Below are positions 1 to 12,300 of a stretch of DNA of 64,000 bases, piece by piece. The notes below the pieces were generated by a model. The model ran no database searches, had not been told where the DNA came from, and saw only the letters and a list, made by a program, of their open reading frames with translations. Origin of the DNA: Patiria miniata (taxonomy: Eukaryota > Echinodermata > Asteroidea > Valvatida > Asterinidae); assembly GCF_015706575.1 (NCBI RefSeq), contig NW_024037050.1, forward strand, positions 4,030,001-4,094,000, given 5' to 3'. Position 1 is the first letter of the stretch; every line of letters begins with the position of its first letter. Position numbers and translations under genes: made by a program.

Positions 1-203
1 CAGTGGCCTTTTTTTTTAAGTAAAGGTTTGGGGTCAATTCGTTTCTTGTTTTTGATGTGAGAGTCCACAGTTAGATGTATTGTGGAAACATGACATGGAA
101 AAGGACAAGGATGGGGATTCCACTTTCTGTGAACCTCCTCTGACACTGCTGTTCACCCTCTGTGTTTCTATTCCTTTGAATTACTTTTGGTTGCTGTTCT
201 CAC

Positions 204-323
204 CTGAGCACCATTGAGAAAGTTCCCCACGGCAAGCAGCATGGACAAGATGTGGCGGAATGTTTTGTTGTTCTTGAGGTCTTCGATGCCCTTCTTGAGT
301 TCAGCCAGGGGTTCAGCGACTTC
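204..323 (-). CDS. FHOD: FHOD exon E31 (FH2; gene continues off the left edge)
   Basis: 120 bp (40 codons), phase 0-0. It encodes [38 protein letters not shown] and AQ, matching VAEPLLDLKEGIDQL and LLAIGNFLNG. Acceptor atttgcag, donor gtgaga. The remaining FH2 exons and the DAD are outside the window; positions 1-200 show only intron. Confidence 0.97.
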
Positions 324-3300
324 CTGCAAATGAGGGGATTGACACAAAATTCAAAACTCCAAATTTGTGTGTGTGTGTTGAACACACGCGCGTCAATCCT
401 GGGGGGGGGGGGGGGGGGGGACAGGGGGACATGTCGTCGTTCCCCCCTTCCACCCTCTTTTTGAAGGATGGGGGACACAACATCAAATGTCCCCCAGATT
501 TTGAACTCGTGTGTCTCATTTACAGGGCCCTATTATGTACGTTGTATGTTTTGCTAAAAAAATATTGGTTAAAGTGGTCAGAAATTGCCTCATATCGCAC
601 CACAGAGCATCCAGAATCCAAATTTTTCGGGGCCCTTAAGCGGGCCCCGAACCCCACGCCTTTAGCTCAGAATATAATAGCTGATTCAAATACTTCAACC
701 TCGAAAATGATGTTAAATTATTATCTTTTGCGAAAACAAATTTGGTTAAAGTGGTCAGAAATTGACTCAGATACTGGTAGCACCACCGTGACAGAGCATC
801 TAGAATCAAAATTTTTCAGGGACTGAAAACCCAATCCATGTGTTGGCCCAGGTGGGATTCGAACCCGGGTCACCCGATTTTCCTTACCTCCTCCAGCGAC
901 TCGTAGTCCATCTTGAAGAGCCAGAGATTGAGTCGTGCCTTGAGCACGGTGATGTTGGACAGCATGTGCAGGAACTGCTCGGCCGAGCCCAGCGGGATGT
1001 CAGGATTCAACATGGTGGATTCCTTGATCAGGTTGGACTCCTCCTCTGTTGGGACCATCGTCAACAGTTTCTGCGAAAAGATCAAAAGGGAAGTTAACCA
1101 AAAACAATGACAGGTTAAACAGATAAATTTACTAGACAGGGATTTGAACCTGCAACCTCTGCATTGGTCTACCGACAGCAACTGAGACCTCTGCATTGGT
1201 CTACCAACAGCAACTGAGACCTCTGCATTAGTCTACCAACAGCAACTGAGCTATCCAGCCCATTTTGTTGGCGGCCTCACAAATTATCAGTCTTTATTCA
1301 TGGGTATGAAGTCAAAACCCATAAACCCATGGGCTTCGTGTGCCAACAATAGAGGATGCTTTTTTATATCACCCCAACACAAAATTCTGAACGAAAATCA
1401 GATTTATCACTTATTTTTAGCACTCCAAATTACCAAACTTCCAACCCTTCAATGTGTACCTTTTGCGGCGTGATCAGTCAGCAAGAGATGATTCTCAACA
1501 GTGCATACAAACGTGTATAGCGTGAAGTATGTAGACTTATTTTGTTCTGAATGTGCTCAAAACCATAGTGTCTTTGCATGGCTTGTCCTTGGTAACATCT
1601 TGGTGATGCTCTATACTGGGAATCACTCGTTCAAATAACATTAGGCTTAACCCAAAAAAGAACCCAGATAACCCTGTGAAAGAGGGTTCCCTCTTATAAA
1701 ATCATTTAAATTGGTGCTAATAAGGATGCTTTGCCTCTTCAGAAATATGCAGAAGACTCTTTCTACCTCAATTCCTTCCTTGTTGACCGCCGTGCCGTCC
1801 ATCTTCATAATCGCCTGCTTGATGGTACTGGGATGAGGCAGGGCCGTCAGGGCAATGTTGATGTGATTAGAACGCTTGGCATCCAAGACAGATATCACAT
1901 GCTTCTTGCCAGCCTCCAGGATTTTCTGCAAGTTTTGGTAATTACGGGTGTTTGAGATGGAATTGTGGAGACAAATTTGTGGAGATTAATTTGATAAATT
2001 GATTATTTTTTATTAGTGGGCAATTCCGTAAATTCGGACGTACATGTCAGACATTTTAATAAGCTTCCGTTGGTAGTGTGAATATGGTACAATACTATTA
2101 TGTGACATCTAATAAACAAAAATTAATTACAGGCCAAACATCAGGCATGCAACTGGGAAATCACAAAAAAAAAGAGGAAATTCACATTTTTCCCAGACTT
2201 TGTACAGTGTTTTTCTATTTTCAATGGCACACATGGGAAGTAAAAAAAGAGGAAATCAGCTGATCCGAGGAAAAGTTGCATGCCTGAAACATATGTACTA
2301 CATGTACCACCTTTACGACCTTGTAAAATCATGTGGTCAGGCGTACAAAAAGAGGTCAAATTTACGGAATTGCCCTAGTGCGAACAACGTTTTATAAATT
2401 AAACACAGATTTTCAATTAAGTCATACAGTTACTCACAGGTTGATTTAAGGTAGGACTTGAAACATGACCAACCATCTACTAAGTTGTTCAGATCAAACG
2501 ATCAAGCACCACATTTGGCACAAACTGTTTTACTTTATAACAACTTTAAATTGCAAGAGTTAAAAATGGTAATGCATGTATTTCAGCATAATGATAGTAA
2601 CATTTTAAATCAGTGTAGAAGCCTTATCATCAATGCAATTAGTTTTTTTTTTCTTCAGAAGTTAAATTTCTGGTGTTTTCCAATGTGACAAACATACTTG
2701 TATGTAAGTATACAAATCATAATTAGAAATGTGCATAATCATAGCAATGCATAATTGGTGAAATTGTTTCAGTTTGTTTTCAGCAAGTAAGTATAATAGA
2801 TTTATGTACTCTGCTTTGCAGAGTTTGAAAAAATTGGGGCCTGGTTGCTTTTTTTGTAACTACTTTGCCTACATCAAATTGCAGAACATACAAGTTACTG
2901 GTATTTCAACTGACTTTTCTTGATCCAAAACAAAAAATTAAATTCTTCAGAAAGGCAATGGCCATAACATTCAAACACACAAATATTTATGGTTGCAGCT
3001 AAAGGCTTTCTTCCTAAACTAACCCCAACAATCCTGATATCCTCCAATTTGAAAACGTATCTTCATACACCCTAGGGGTTACGATAGAACCTAGGGGTTA
3101 CGATAGAATGCCATTAACCGCCAACGTCCGACCACAAACAAACATAACCTTTTGCTCACAAATTGTACAATGTACATGTACGTCTATTTTATACAAAGCC
3201 TTGGATGTCGAAATATCACTGAAACAAATTACCGATAAACCAACCATTTTTTGTAAGTGGACCATAGAGCTATATTAAATTACTAGAGCGCTTACTCTTC

Positions 3301-6300
3301 ATTCTTGCGCGCGGAGAAGCTTTGAAGCCGTCCTGGGCGCAGAAATATGTGCGTGTTGAAGAACACAATCAAAATAGACATGATAGATGGATTGAATTTT
3401 AAAAGTGTACTCTAAATGCAACGCGCAAGTAGAAGATACGCAAACAACTTAAGCGCGTCATGACGGTTCAAAAAATGTCACGGCGAAAAGCATATGCAGC
3501 GGAGGGACACACACATTGCGGTGTTTGCATTCAGCAAAATGAAACGCTCATTTGCTGATCGTGCGTTTCGGTTTTGGGCGTATCGGCTTCGATGACGCAC
3601 CGGTATGGAATAAAAACGCAGATATGCAAATAGCATATAGCAGTACAAATACAGCCATAATAGCAATACAAAATGTTGACTTTTCCATAGGTTTGTGCAC
3701 AACCATGGATGTGCCCATCAGGCATTACTTTGTACATCGAGTTAGCGCTCTATTAATTTAATATAGTTCTATGGTGTGGACCAACTGCGTTTGTTGAAGT
3801 GAAGTTCTACGGTAATATACATGTAAAAGTGTATCCACAATATGTGTTTGTCATTTTTTTTCAATAAAAGAAGCGCCAAGGATGGGCTAAAACAATTTGG
3901 GGGAAGGTATTAGGCTGCAAACGGTTCCGCAAGGGTGTTGTTTCTTTTATTTATTCTCTACTAACCTGATCCTGAGTTGATGAGGTCACCAAGATGCAGG
4001 AATGAGGAGGTTGGGAAGAAGGCAGGAGGAGTGGGATGCAAGGCATGAGGAAGATGGTGGTAGGGGAATAAAAACAAAAAGCAAGAAGATTCATTGGTTA
4101 GATCACATAGCAACAAGCATCATGCTCTCTGATCATGCTCCGCCCGGTAACAAAGAGGGGGAAAAAATCTCTGCCATCATTGCAATAAATTTGCTACCCT
4201 GTGTAGATGGAATAAAATATAATAAATCTGTTGTGTTAAAATGGTGCCAATAATACTTTTTCCGTGGTGGGATTTAAATCCTGGTTTTTTTTAACATTTG
4301 GTTTGAATTCCACTACCGGTACTCAGTTTCGACTTTGGAACTGGATATTTTCGAAACCAACCTTAAAAAAAAATAAGCTTTCCACTTTTTGTGACGCAGG
4401 CTAAATAAAACAACTGGAACATCCCTCAATTTGCTCTACAGTCTCTATTGTAACTGCTTTCGCTTGCTAGTGGTCTTCTTGGTATATGAATAGCCTTCCC
4501 ATTCGAGAGTTCCCATCCATTTTTTTTCAACATTACAGTTCTGTAGCGTTTTTGTAAAGGCCCAGTGGTCACTGAGTCCTGGAAATTATACCCAATCATT
4601 AGAAGGGCATTTCATGCGGCACCTCACTCGAGAGGTTTAACTTCTGGTTTCTTCCGGTAAAATCAGATGACCGTTATTCAGTTTGAAAAATAACTAGGAT
4701 AACCAGATTTTGAAATCTCCGGTTTCTCCCACCACTACTTTTTTGTCAGTACCATTCAGTGAACCAAGCATTACACAACTTTGTCAGTTTTTAATTTTTT
4801 ACATTCATATTAAAAGTATGTAAGTTTCATGTAACCCAATCATCTGTGTTGAGTCTAGAGCAAAAAAAAAATGGAACGCCATTTTAAAAAACCCAATTAG
4901 CTGTATACACACACAAGCACAGGCAAAAACAAAATACGCTAGTTGCTGTGTTATTCCAGCAATTTCTCTCACACGCAGACCTGCAGGGAGAAATCAAGAT
5001 TAAATCAGCATTAAGTTTCACTGAATCCAATTGTTTAATATTTTTTGGGGGTGCTATTTGATGATGCATTTAGGACACTCACTGCTGTGAGATTTAAGCA
5101 AGCTGTGTGGGAAGACAACACCATATCTTTTCAATCTCTGTGGGAACGTGCTCGAGTTGGCAAGCTGTTTGCTTCAAAACTCTTGGATTAATCCAACATG
5201 TCTAATGGGATTTTGACTCGGCTTGCACATCACAGGCAGAGGATAGGTTTCACTGATTGGGATTTTTGTGCCCTCGGAGAGGATGTACTTAAAATTAATT
5301 AACTACCATCTCAGTAGGTGTTGTAAGCAGGAAGGTGACTTTGCTTTAGATTTGATGTAACTAAATGCACACCAATAAGGGCATCTCAAACATGAGAACA
5401 CTTGAAACGTTGTAACACTGTAACACTGTCCCTTAGATTTGGGAAACTTGTTCTTACAAGGAACAGTTCAAGAATGCCATCACTTTTCGGACGTTGTTGG
5501 AAGAGGCACGTTCATGCTTTGGCTTTGTCCAAAATGGGCCTGCAGAGCGGCGGCTTTGTCTGTTGTTAGCATGTTCCACAAAGATATAAATGTCGTAGAC
5601 CTGGACAATAGCTCGAAAACAGCCTTTTCACGCAAGGGACTCATTCAGACAACTTTGCGTTCTTATCAGGAATATGCCCTGTCCCCAAACTCAGTATTTC
5701 TAAAAATTGCAACAGTGGGAATGTTCTACGTTTTGAGACACTACCTGAGAAGCTCCCAGAATCTGTTATTATTTTTTTTTAGAGCAGCTGCATTCTTGAA
5801 GCTCAACTACAACAGCATGTGTACTCAGCAAAATTCCTAATAGGTTCTATTAAAGCTTGACTTTCATTCTGACTACAAAACTACGCATTAATCTCAGGTA
5901 ACGGTGCGACAAAACTGCTGGAAGAAGGTGGCTTGTTATGATCTTATCTAGGTACTTCAAGGATGAAATCTTTACAAGCTGTGCACAATGCCAAAGCTTT
6001 TGCGTTGAAAATTGAAACTGGTGACTGGGAGACTAACAGTGAGGTATAAGGCTCTTTGGAACAGGAAATGCAGGAGGGAATTGTTTGAAGTCTCAAGTGA
6101 ACAAATTCCAGCGGAAGAATCTGGTAAAGGGAGGTATGCACTGTGGGGAATCATCTCTTGCTGACTAATCATGCCACAAAAGGCACACATTGAAGGGTTG
6201 GAAATTTGGTGATTTTGAGTGTTCAAAATAAGTGATAAATCTGTTTTTCTCTTTGAATATCAGTTTGCAGAAATGCCATGCTACAATGGTTCTCATGTGG

Positions 6301-9300
6301 AACAAAATTTCTCCTTGGCATTTCAAAGAGTGTGATCTTATCACCTCCTGATGAAGATTTAAGCATACGAGTCAAAATAGTCAAATGACCCTGGTTCCCT
6401 AAGGAATCTGTTGTAACTCAGTTGAGAATACTACAGCACTTGTTTTGGCAAACCGACACTGATACTATTACTTCCCCCTGCATAGTCTCATAACGTCTCT
6501 TTTCAGTTGGTAAAAGAAGATCGGAGTAACCTTAATGGTTTTCATGTCCATTAACATTTGTGGGAATTCTAAACCCCAGGCTCTTCTCATTGCACAGCTG
6601 CCATTCTTAATTGATACTTCATAATCTTTAGTTCCGCTAAGTAACCTTTGCTGAAAGTGCACTGGGGACAGCAAAGCCCAGCACTTGACCTACTGGCTGG
6701 TGCAATTCCAGACAGAATTCCATTTCTAAATGGAGAGGTCCTTCCTTACCTTCTGGAGGATTTCCTTGGCCTTGGACTCAAAGAGATGCTCCAGTTTCCT
6801 CTTGTCGATCTTAACCTCCCCTAGTCCTCCCCAAATGGTTTCCTTGGGGTCGTTCCTGCCGTACATGGACAGCCTGTCCAGTCGAGTCTCCTTCCAGAAC
6901 AACCGTACCGTCTTCTTCTTCTTGGGTGGATAGGTATTGTAACCATCACTGATTGTTGTCATGGCCGTTGACAAGGGTGGAGGGGGTGGGGGAAGGGTTC
7001 CATAATGTCCCGGTGCCATGGGTGGGGCGGGTGGGGCAGGGGGAGGTGGGATAATCATCCCGCCCATTGGTGGCGGGGGAGGTGGTGGCACAACCCCTCC
7101 TCCTCCAAACGTGTTGGTCACCATGAAGACATTCTTGTCATCCTTGGTTGACAAGTCAGTGAAGTCCCAGCCGCTGATGCGAAGCTCCCGGTTATTCTGT
7201 CGCAGCAGCTCTTGCCACTGGGCTTCTTGCTGGACCTCTGGGCTAACTGCGGCTGCTTTGCCAGGCACACTGGCCCCGGGCTGTTTCAGGGGTATGTTGA
7301 CGGATTTCAGGCCTTGCTTGGCAAGGTTGATGGCACCTGTCTTGTCCCCCTTAGGTCCAGTCTCTTTTTGGTCTTCCTGTGACGTGGTTGCCCCTTGAGG
7401 GGATTGCAGCTTCTCTTGCACTGATTGCACAGTCCCTTCTGTCACCCCCATGTTCCTAGGAGCTACCATCGTCAGCCCCTCATCCTCCTCCTCATCAGGC
7501 TTCTTATTCAGCTTGTCTATCCTGTTCGTGATGGATTCATGATTCTCCAGGCTGGTAGAGATCTTTCTTGAGGGACTTCCCAATGCTGGCTCATCCAGGC
7601 TGTTGCGGTTGGCGTACATCATCTCCAGTTGGTAGCGCTTGTTGTTGGTGAGTCCGGCACTCATTGGAGGCTCCTGATGCCCCTTCTGAGTATCCTCCTC
7701 TGTCTTTCCAACTACGTCGCCCCCTTCTTTGGAAGTCTCCGCCCCCTCCCTGTCAATTTTCAGACTCAGTGGCGCTTTGTCTGCCTTTGAGGCTTGTTTC
7801 TCTGGAGAGTCCACTGATGGCAGAGGTTTTTCTGACGGGGGTTCAACATGATTGCTGATTTTGGCAGGTGCCGCTGTCTTCTCAAGGACCGTATCATCCG
7901 ATGTTGCGCTCCTTTCTGGACTTGATGTTCTGGAAGCCTCAGATGTGACAGCATCTATCAAATCAAATGCATTAGAAGAGGTTACAATGTTGGTTGGAAG
8001 GCCTGCTTCCAACAAAATACTGCACAAACTGAGTGTAAATTCTCATCTATTCCACTGTTAGTGTTGAATGTACAAAAAATTGTTTTCACCAACAATAATT
8101 TTTTTTTTATGAAATCATTATACCAATAAGTGAACTCTTTACCTAGACCTGAAGAGTCACCATTGGTCAACCCGGTGACCTCTTGTGTTGACCCCCGACC
8201 TTTATTCTCCTCCTCACTGAACGATGAGGTTGGCTCCAGGATGACGGGTACCGGTCTCTGGCTGGTTTCTGCCTCACGTTGTCTTTCGGCTTCCTCCCTC
8301 ATTTCTTGTTCACGTTGCTCTTGCCGGAGTTTCCGCCGGGCTGCGATGCCGCTCGACAGATCTGCAAAATTTTTTTTGGGGGGGGGGGGAGGCAGAGAGG
8401 CAATTATTAATTAATTTATTTTCACTTATATTTATAGATTGTTTGCTTTAATATTCTCTTATGACATAAATTGATGCAAAGGTTTACTTTTTGTGTTGAA
8501 TGCCAATTGCTGAAAAGCTTCAGGTATTAAAAAAAAAATCTGCTTGAAAAAAAAAAAAATCTTGTTTGTTTGTTTATTTGGGGTTTTTTAGCTGATCGCC
8601 AGGAATTTTCTTCTGGGTAAAGATTAATTTGGCAAAACAAATTACGAATGTTAAAGATTTTCTGTTACAAATCATCATAAAAAAAATGCTGTTTTCCTTT
8701 AGTGAAGATGTTAGTCACTTGAAGATATAAAGACAATGTCCATGAAAAGGAATGATGAGATATTTGAATCGGTTATAAAAAAAATATTGACTATGTCATG
8801 AAAAATGTTTCTGAGATGAGTTATCACAAGAGGCAGATATTGTACAGCTGTTGGTAAAGCAAAAGAAGAATCTGGAAATATTAACACAAAATTCAATCAT
8901 GATAAGAAACAAAAAAACAGGATTTCTGAAGAGCGTCTGTTAAGAAAGTTAGTCTCATTTCAATCATTCATAATCAATACAATCTACGTTCAGTCCTACT
9001 AAAATCATACAATCCACAAATCAACAAGCAATTGCAGTAGATTCAACAAATGCATTTCCAGAGTATGTTATACGTCTTCTCCAAACGTCACTTGACAGCA
9101 TCTCGGCTTGAGAGGATAACAGCCTATGCAGCTGTTTGAATGAATGAGCGAACTGTGTTGAAATGACTTGAAGATGTCATAGGTAGTTGATGGACTTCTT
9201 CCGCGGAGCAGGTTTGGGCAAAGGACCATTAGTCCACTAGTGGTTGATTCGTGACGTCACTTGACAGCATCTCGGCTTGAGAGGATAACAGCCTATGCAG

Positions 9301-12300
9301 CTGTTTGAATGAATGAGCGAACTGTGTTGAAATGACTTGAAGATGTCATAGGTAGTTGATGGACTTCTTCCGCGGAGCAAGTTTGGGCAAAGGACCATTA
9401 GTCCACTAGTGGTTGATTCGTGACGTCACTTGACAGCATCTCGGCTTGAGAGGATAACAGCCTATGCAGCTGTTTGAATGAATGAGCGAACTGTGTTGAA
9501 ATGACTTGAAGATGTCATAGGTAGTTGATGGACTTCTTCCGCGGAGCAAGTTTGGGCAAAGGACCATTAGTCCACTAGTGGTTGATTCGTGACGTAACTT
9601 ACGCCTGTGCACTAATTTTCTCTTTTCACACTCCGCCATTGGGCATGCAGAGCCTCGATCTGGCAACGTTACACAATAAAAATAGCCGGTTCAGTGATCT
9701 GAACCCCGACACGGGAATCACTGGACCGGCTATAGTCATTGTGTAAGGTTGCCAGCTCGAGGCTGTGCATGCCCATGGCGGAAGTGTGAAAAGAGCTAAT
9801 AGCAATGTGTGAATGTCTCTGGTCCAAATGCTGGTCAAAATATCATAAAAATGTCACGTAATTCCCGGTCCTGGCTCCCTGCTTTGCATTGTGGTGTGTC
9901 CAGCTTTCGGTCACCAGTGAGGGACCTTACCCCGTGCTCCGGTTCCAAATAGTCGACTAGAGTTGTCCAACCATCCAAAGTTCGAGTGAAGTTAGTTGAA
10001 CTATGGTCAACTATAGCTCGTGCCCGAACCTGCCCCTGTTTGACTGCTAAAGCTAGTTAATCATCACCTCTCGAGGGCGCTCTATTGAACAACCACGGGT
10101 AAGAGTGGCTCATGCACAACTGTCCATGCACATTAAAATTTACATTCTGAATTCTCTTTTCAGACTGAACGTGCATAATCCCATGAATGTGGCAATTGCC
10201 GATGATTGAATGGGAGAAATACAACCCAATAAGGGTGTACAATGCAGCTAAAAGTCCCATACATAAGATCCATGTAGTGTATTTTGAATGCTTGAGGGCC
10301 ACGATAAGGACATACACAATTAAAGAGGATTGCGTATTAAGCCCATAACAACACCAACATCACTCCATGCTTGGATGCACTCTGGCAGACAGTTGTAATC
10401 AATTAGAAACTGCAAGTCAATCACACACAGGTCAATAACTGAACAAATCACAAGTCAGGATGTAATAGTGGATGAATTACGACAAGAGGAATGTCTCTGT
10501 CACAGTTCATTGGAATAGCCTGATACTTGTCCTGAGACGGGTTGCGTAAGGTTTGAAGCTTCGCATGTTGGAATGAAGACAAGAATGATGTTTGAGGGTG
10601 ACACCATATGACTTTAAAACTATTTTAAAAAGAAGTTTTGTCAAGTGACAATTTGGGAGGTTTACCAGCTGTTCACAAAATTTGGTTAAAGGTAGAGTGG
10701 ACCATTTGCAGCTATCCAAAAAGTAACCGACCAAATTATTGTTGAAAAGCCTACTTGGTTAAAGATAGTAATGACACTAAACTCCCTGTGAAATTATTCC
10801 TTCTGGCATGCTGTCATTTTGAGGAAAGCAATACGAGAATGTCATTTGCAAAGATGTCTCAAGTGACACATTTGTGGAAATTTCGATTTGTAGTTGGTTT
10901 GTAATTGGGCGAATCCGTAATTGAGTGCAAGCGTTGACTCGACCCACACGCCCGAGCGGTTCAGTGTGTAACATCACGTAGCCATAATTGGCTGAATGAG
11001 AATCATGTCCCGAATGCTGATTTCGGGATTGTGTCACAAGAGGGTGCAATTTAAAATATGACATGGCAACTTGTGAACTGAAATCGAGATCCAGAGTATT
11101 GTGTTTTCTCGAAATATACAGCTATTATTCGTCAGTTCAGTGTGTAACATCACGTAGCCATAATTGGCTGAATGAGAATCATGTCCCAAATGCTGATTTT
11201 GGGAGTGTCACGAGAGGGCGCAATTCAAAATATGAAATGACAACTTTTGAACTGAAATCGAGATCCAGACTATTTAGTTTTCTTGACATATACAGCATTC
11301 ACCGAGCCAAAACTTCAATGGGTTCGTTAATTGTTAAGCATCTGTCTTTAGATTTTGAGCACTTTTGTTGCTTCGAACGAAAAAAATGCACAAATGACAA
11401 ATGGTCCATACTACCTTTAAGTTCGAACAGTCTCTGTAACTTTTACTTAAAAAAAAGGCCAATGAGAACACCGCTTTAGCCAAATTTCGCTTGGCACATA
11501 AATTTAATCCGCTTAAAAGTTCTATGTAATTGGGCTCTGGGTGACTTTTGACGAGTTGGGAATGACTTGTGATGACTGGATTACAACCCTCTGCGTTCTG
11601 GTCACACCATGCATGGTACTCACAATCAGGAGGTAAGAGTGCTTTGACTTCTTCCTCATCAGCTTTGGGTTCCTGGTCTGAGAGGGGAAAGATTTAGCAC
11701 CGAGATAGAATAATATCAGCTGACAGAACTTGAAACTACTTACGAAGTTTGCTTCTTACTTGCAGCACATGCGCATGGCAAAAGGCAACAAATGCAACTT
11801 GTATGGTATTTTTGGGTGCAATCGGTGGATCTGTGTCATCGCCCGATTGTGCTGCGCCATTTATCAATTGCGCTACGTCATTGGTAAATCAAGCTACATT
11901 ATCAGTCGATCGCCCCGCCAATGATTGACTGTGCTGCCATCGGTCAATCACCTTTATTCTTTCCGATTCGCGGTTCTGGAGAATTGTTTTTAAAGACGCA
12001 AGTACAGTCTCAGATTTCCCACAGGATCGACCGATCCCGCAAACGCATTTCTGCAAGATTGCACATGAGCACAAATCCACCAAGTGGGCCCAACAGCATA
12101 ATTATCACTGGTTGTGAACTGTAAGACTGTGTTGTCGTCAAGCCCTGTCACAAATCCTGTCAAAAGTCAATCACAAGTCCATTCACAAGTCCCGTCACAA
12201 GTAACAGGGAATGAACAATGACAAAGGTACATGTAAGCCTTTGTGACAGTTCATTTGAATAGCTTGTGACTTGACTCAGGACTGGAGGACTTGTGATGGA

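Noticed and set aside
7018-7398. Plus-strand glycine-rich protein
   Set aside because: It is the reverse strand of the FH1 proline tract of exon E28.
9086-9592. CRISPR-like array
   Set aside because: Units are 169 bp, directly abutting without spacers, in animal DNA; it is a tandem duplication of a transposon end.
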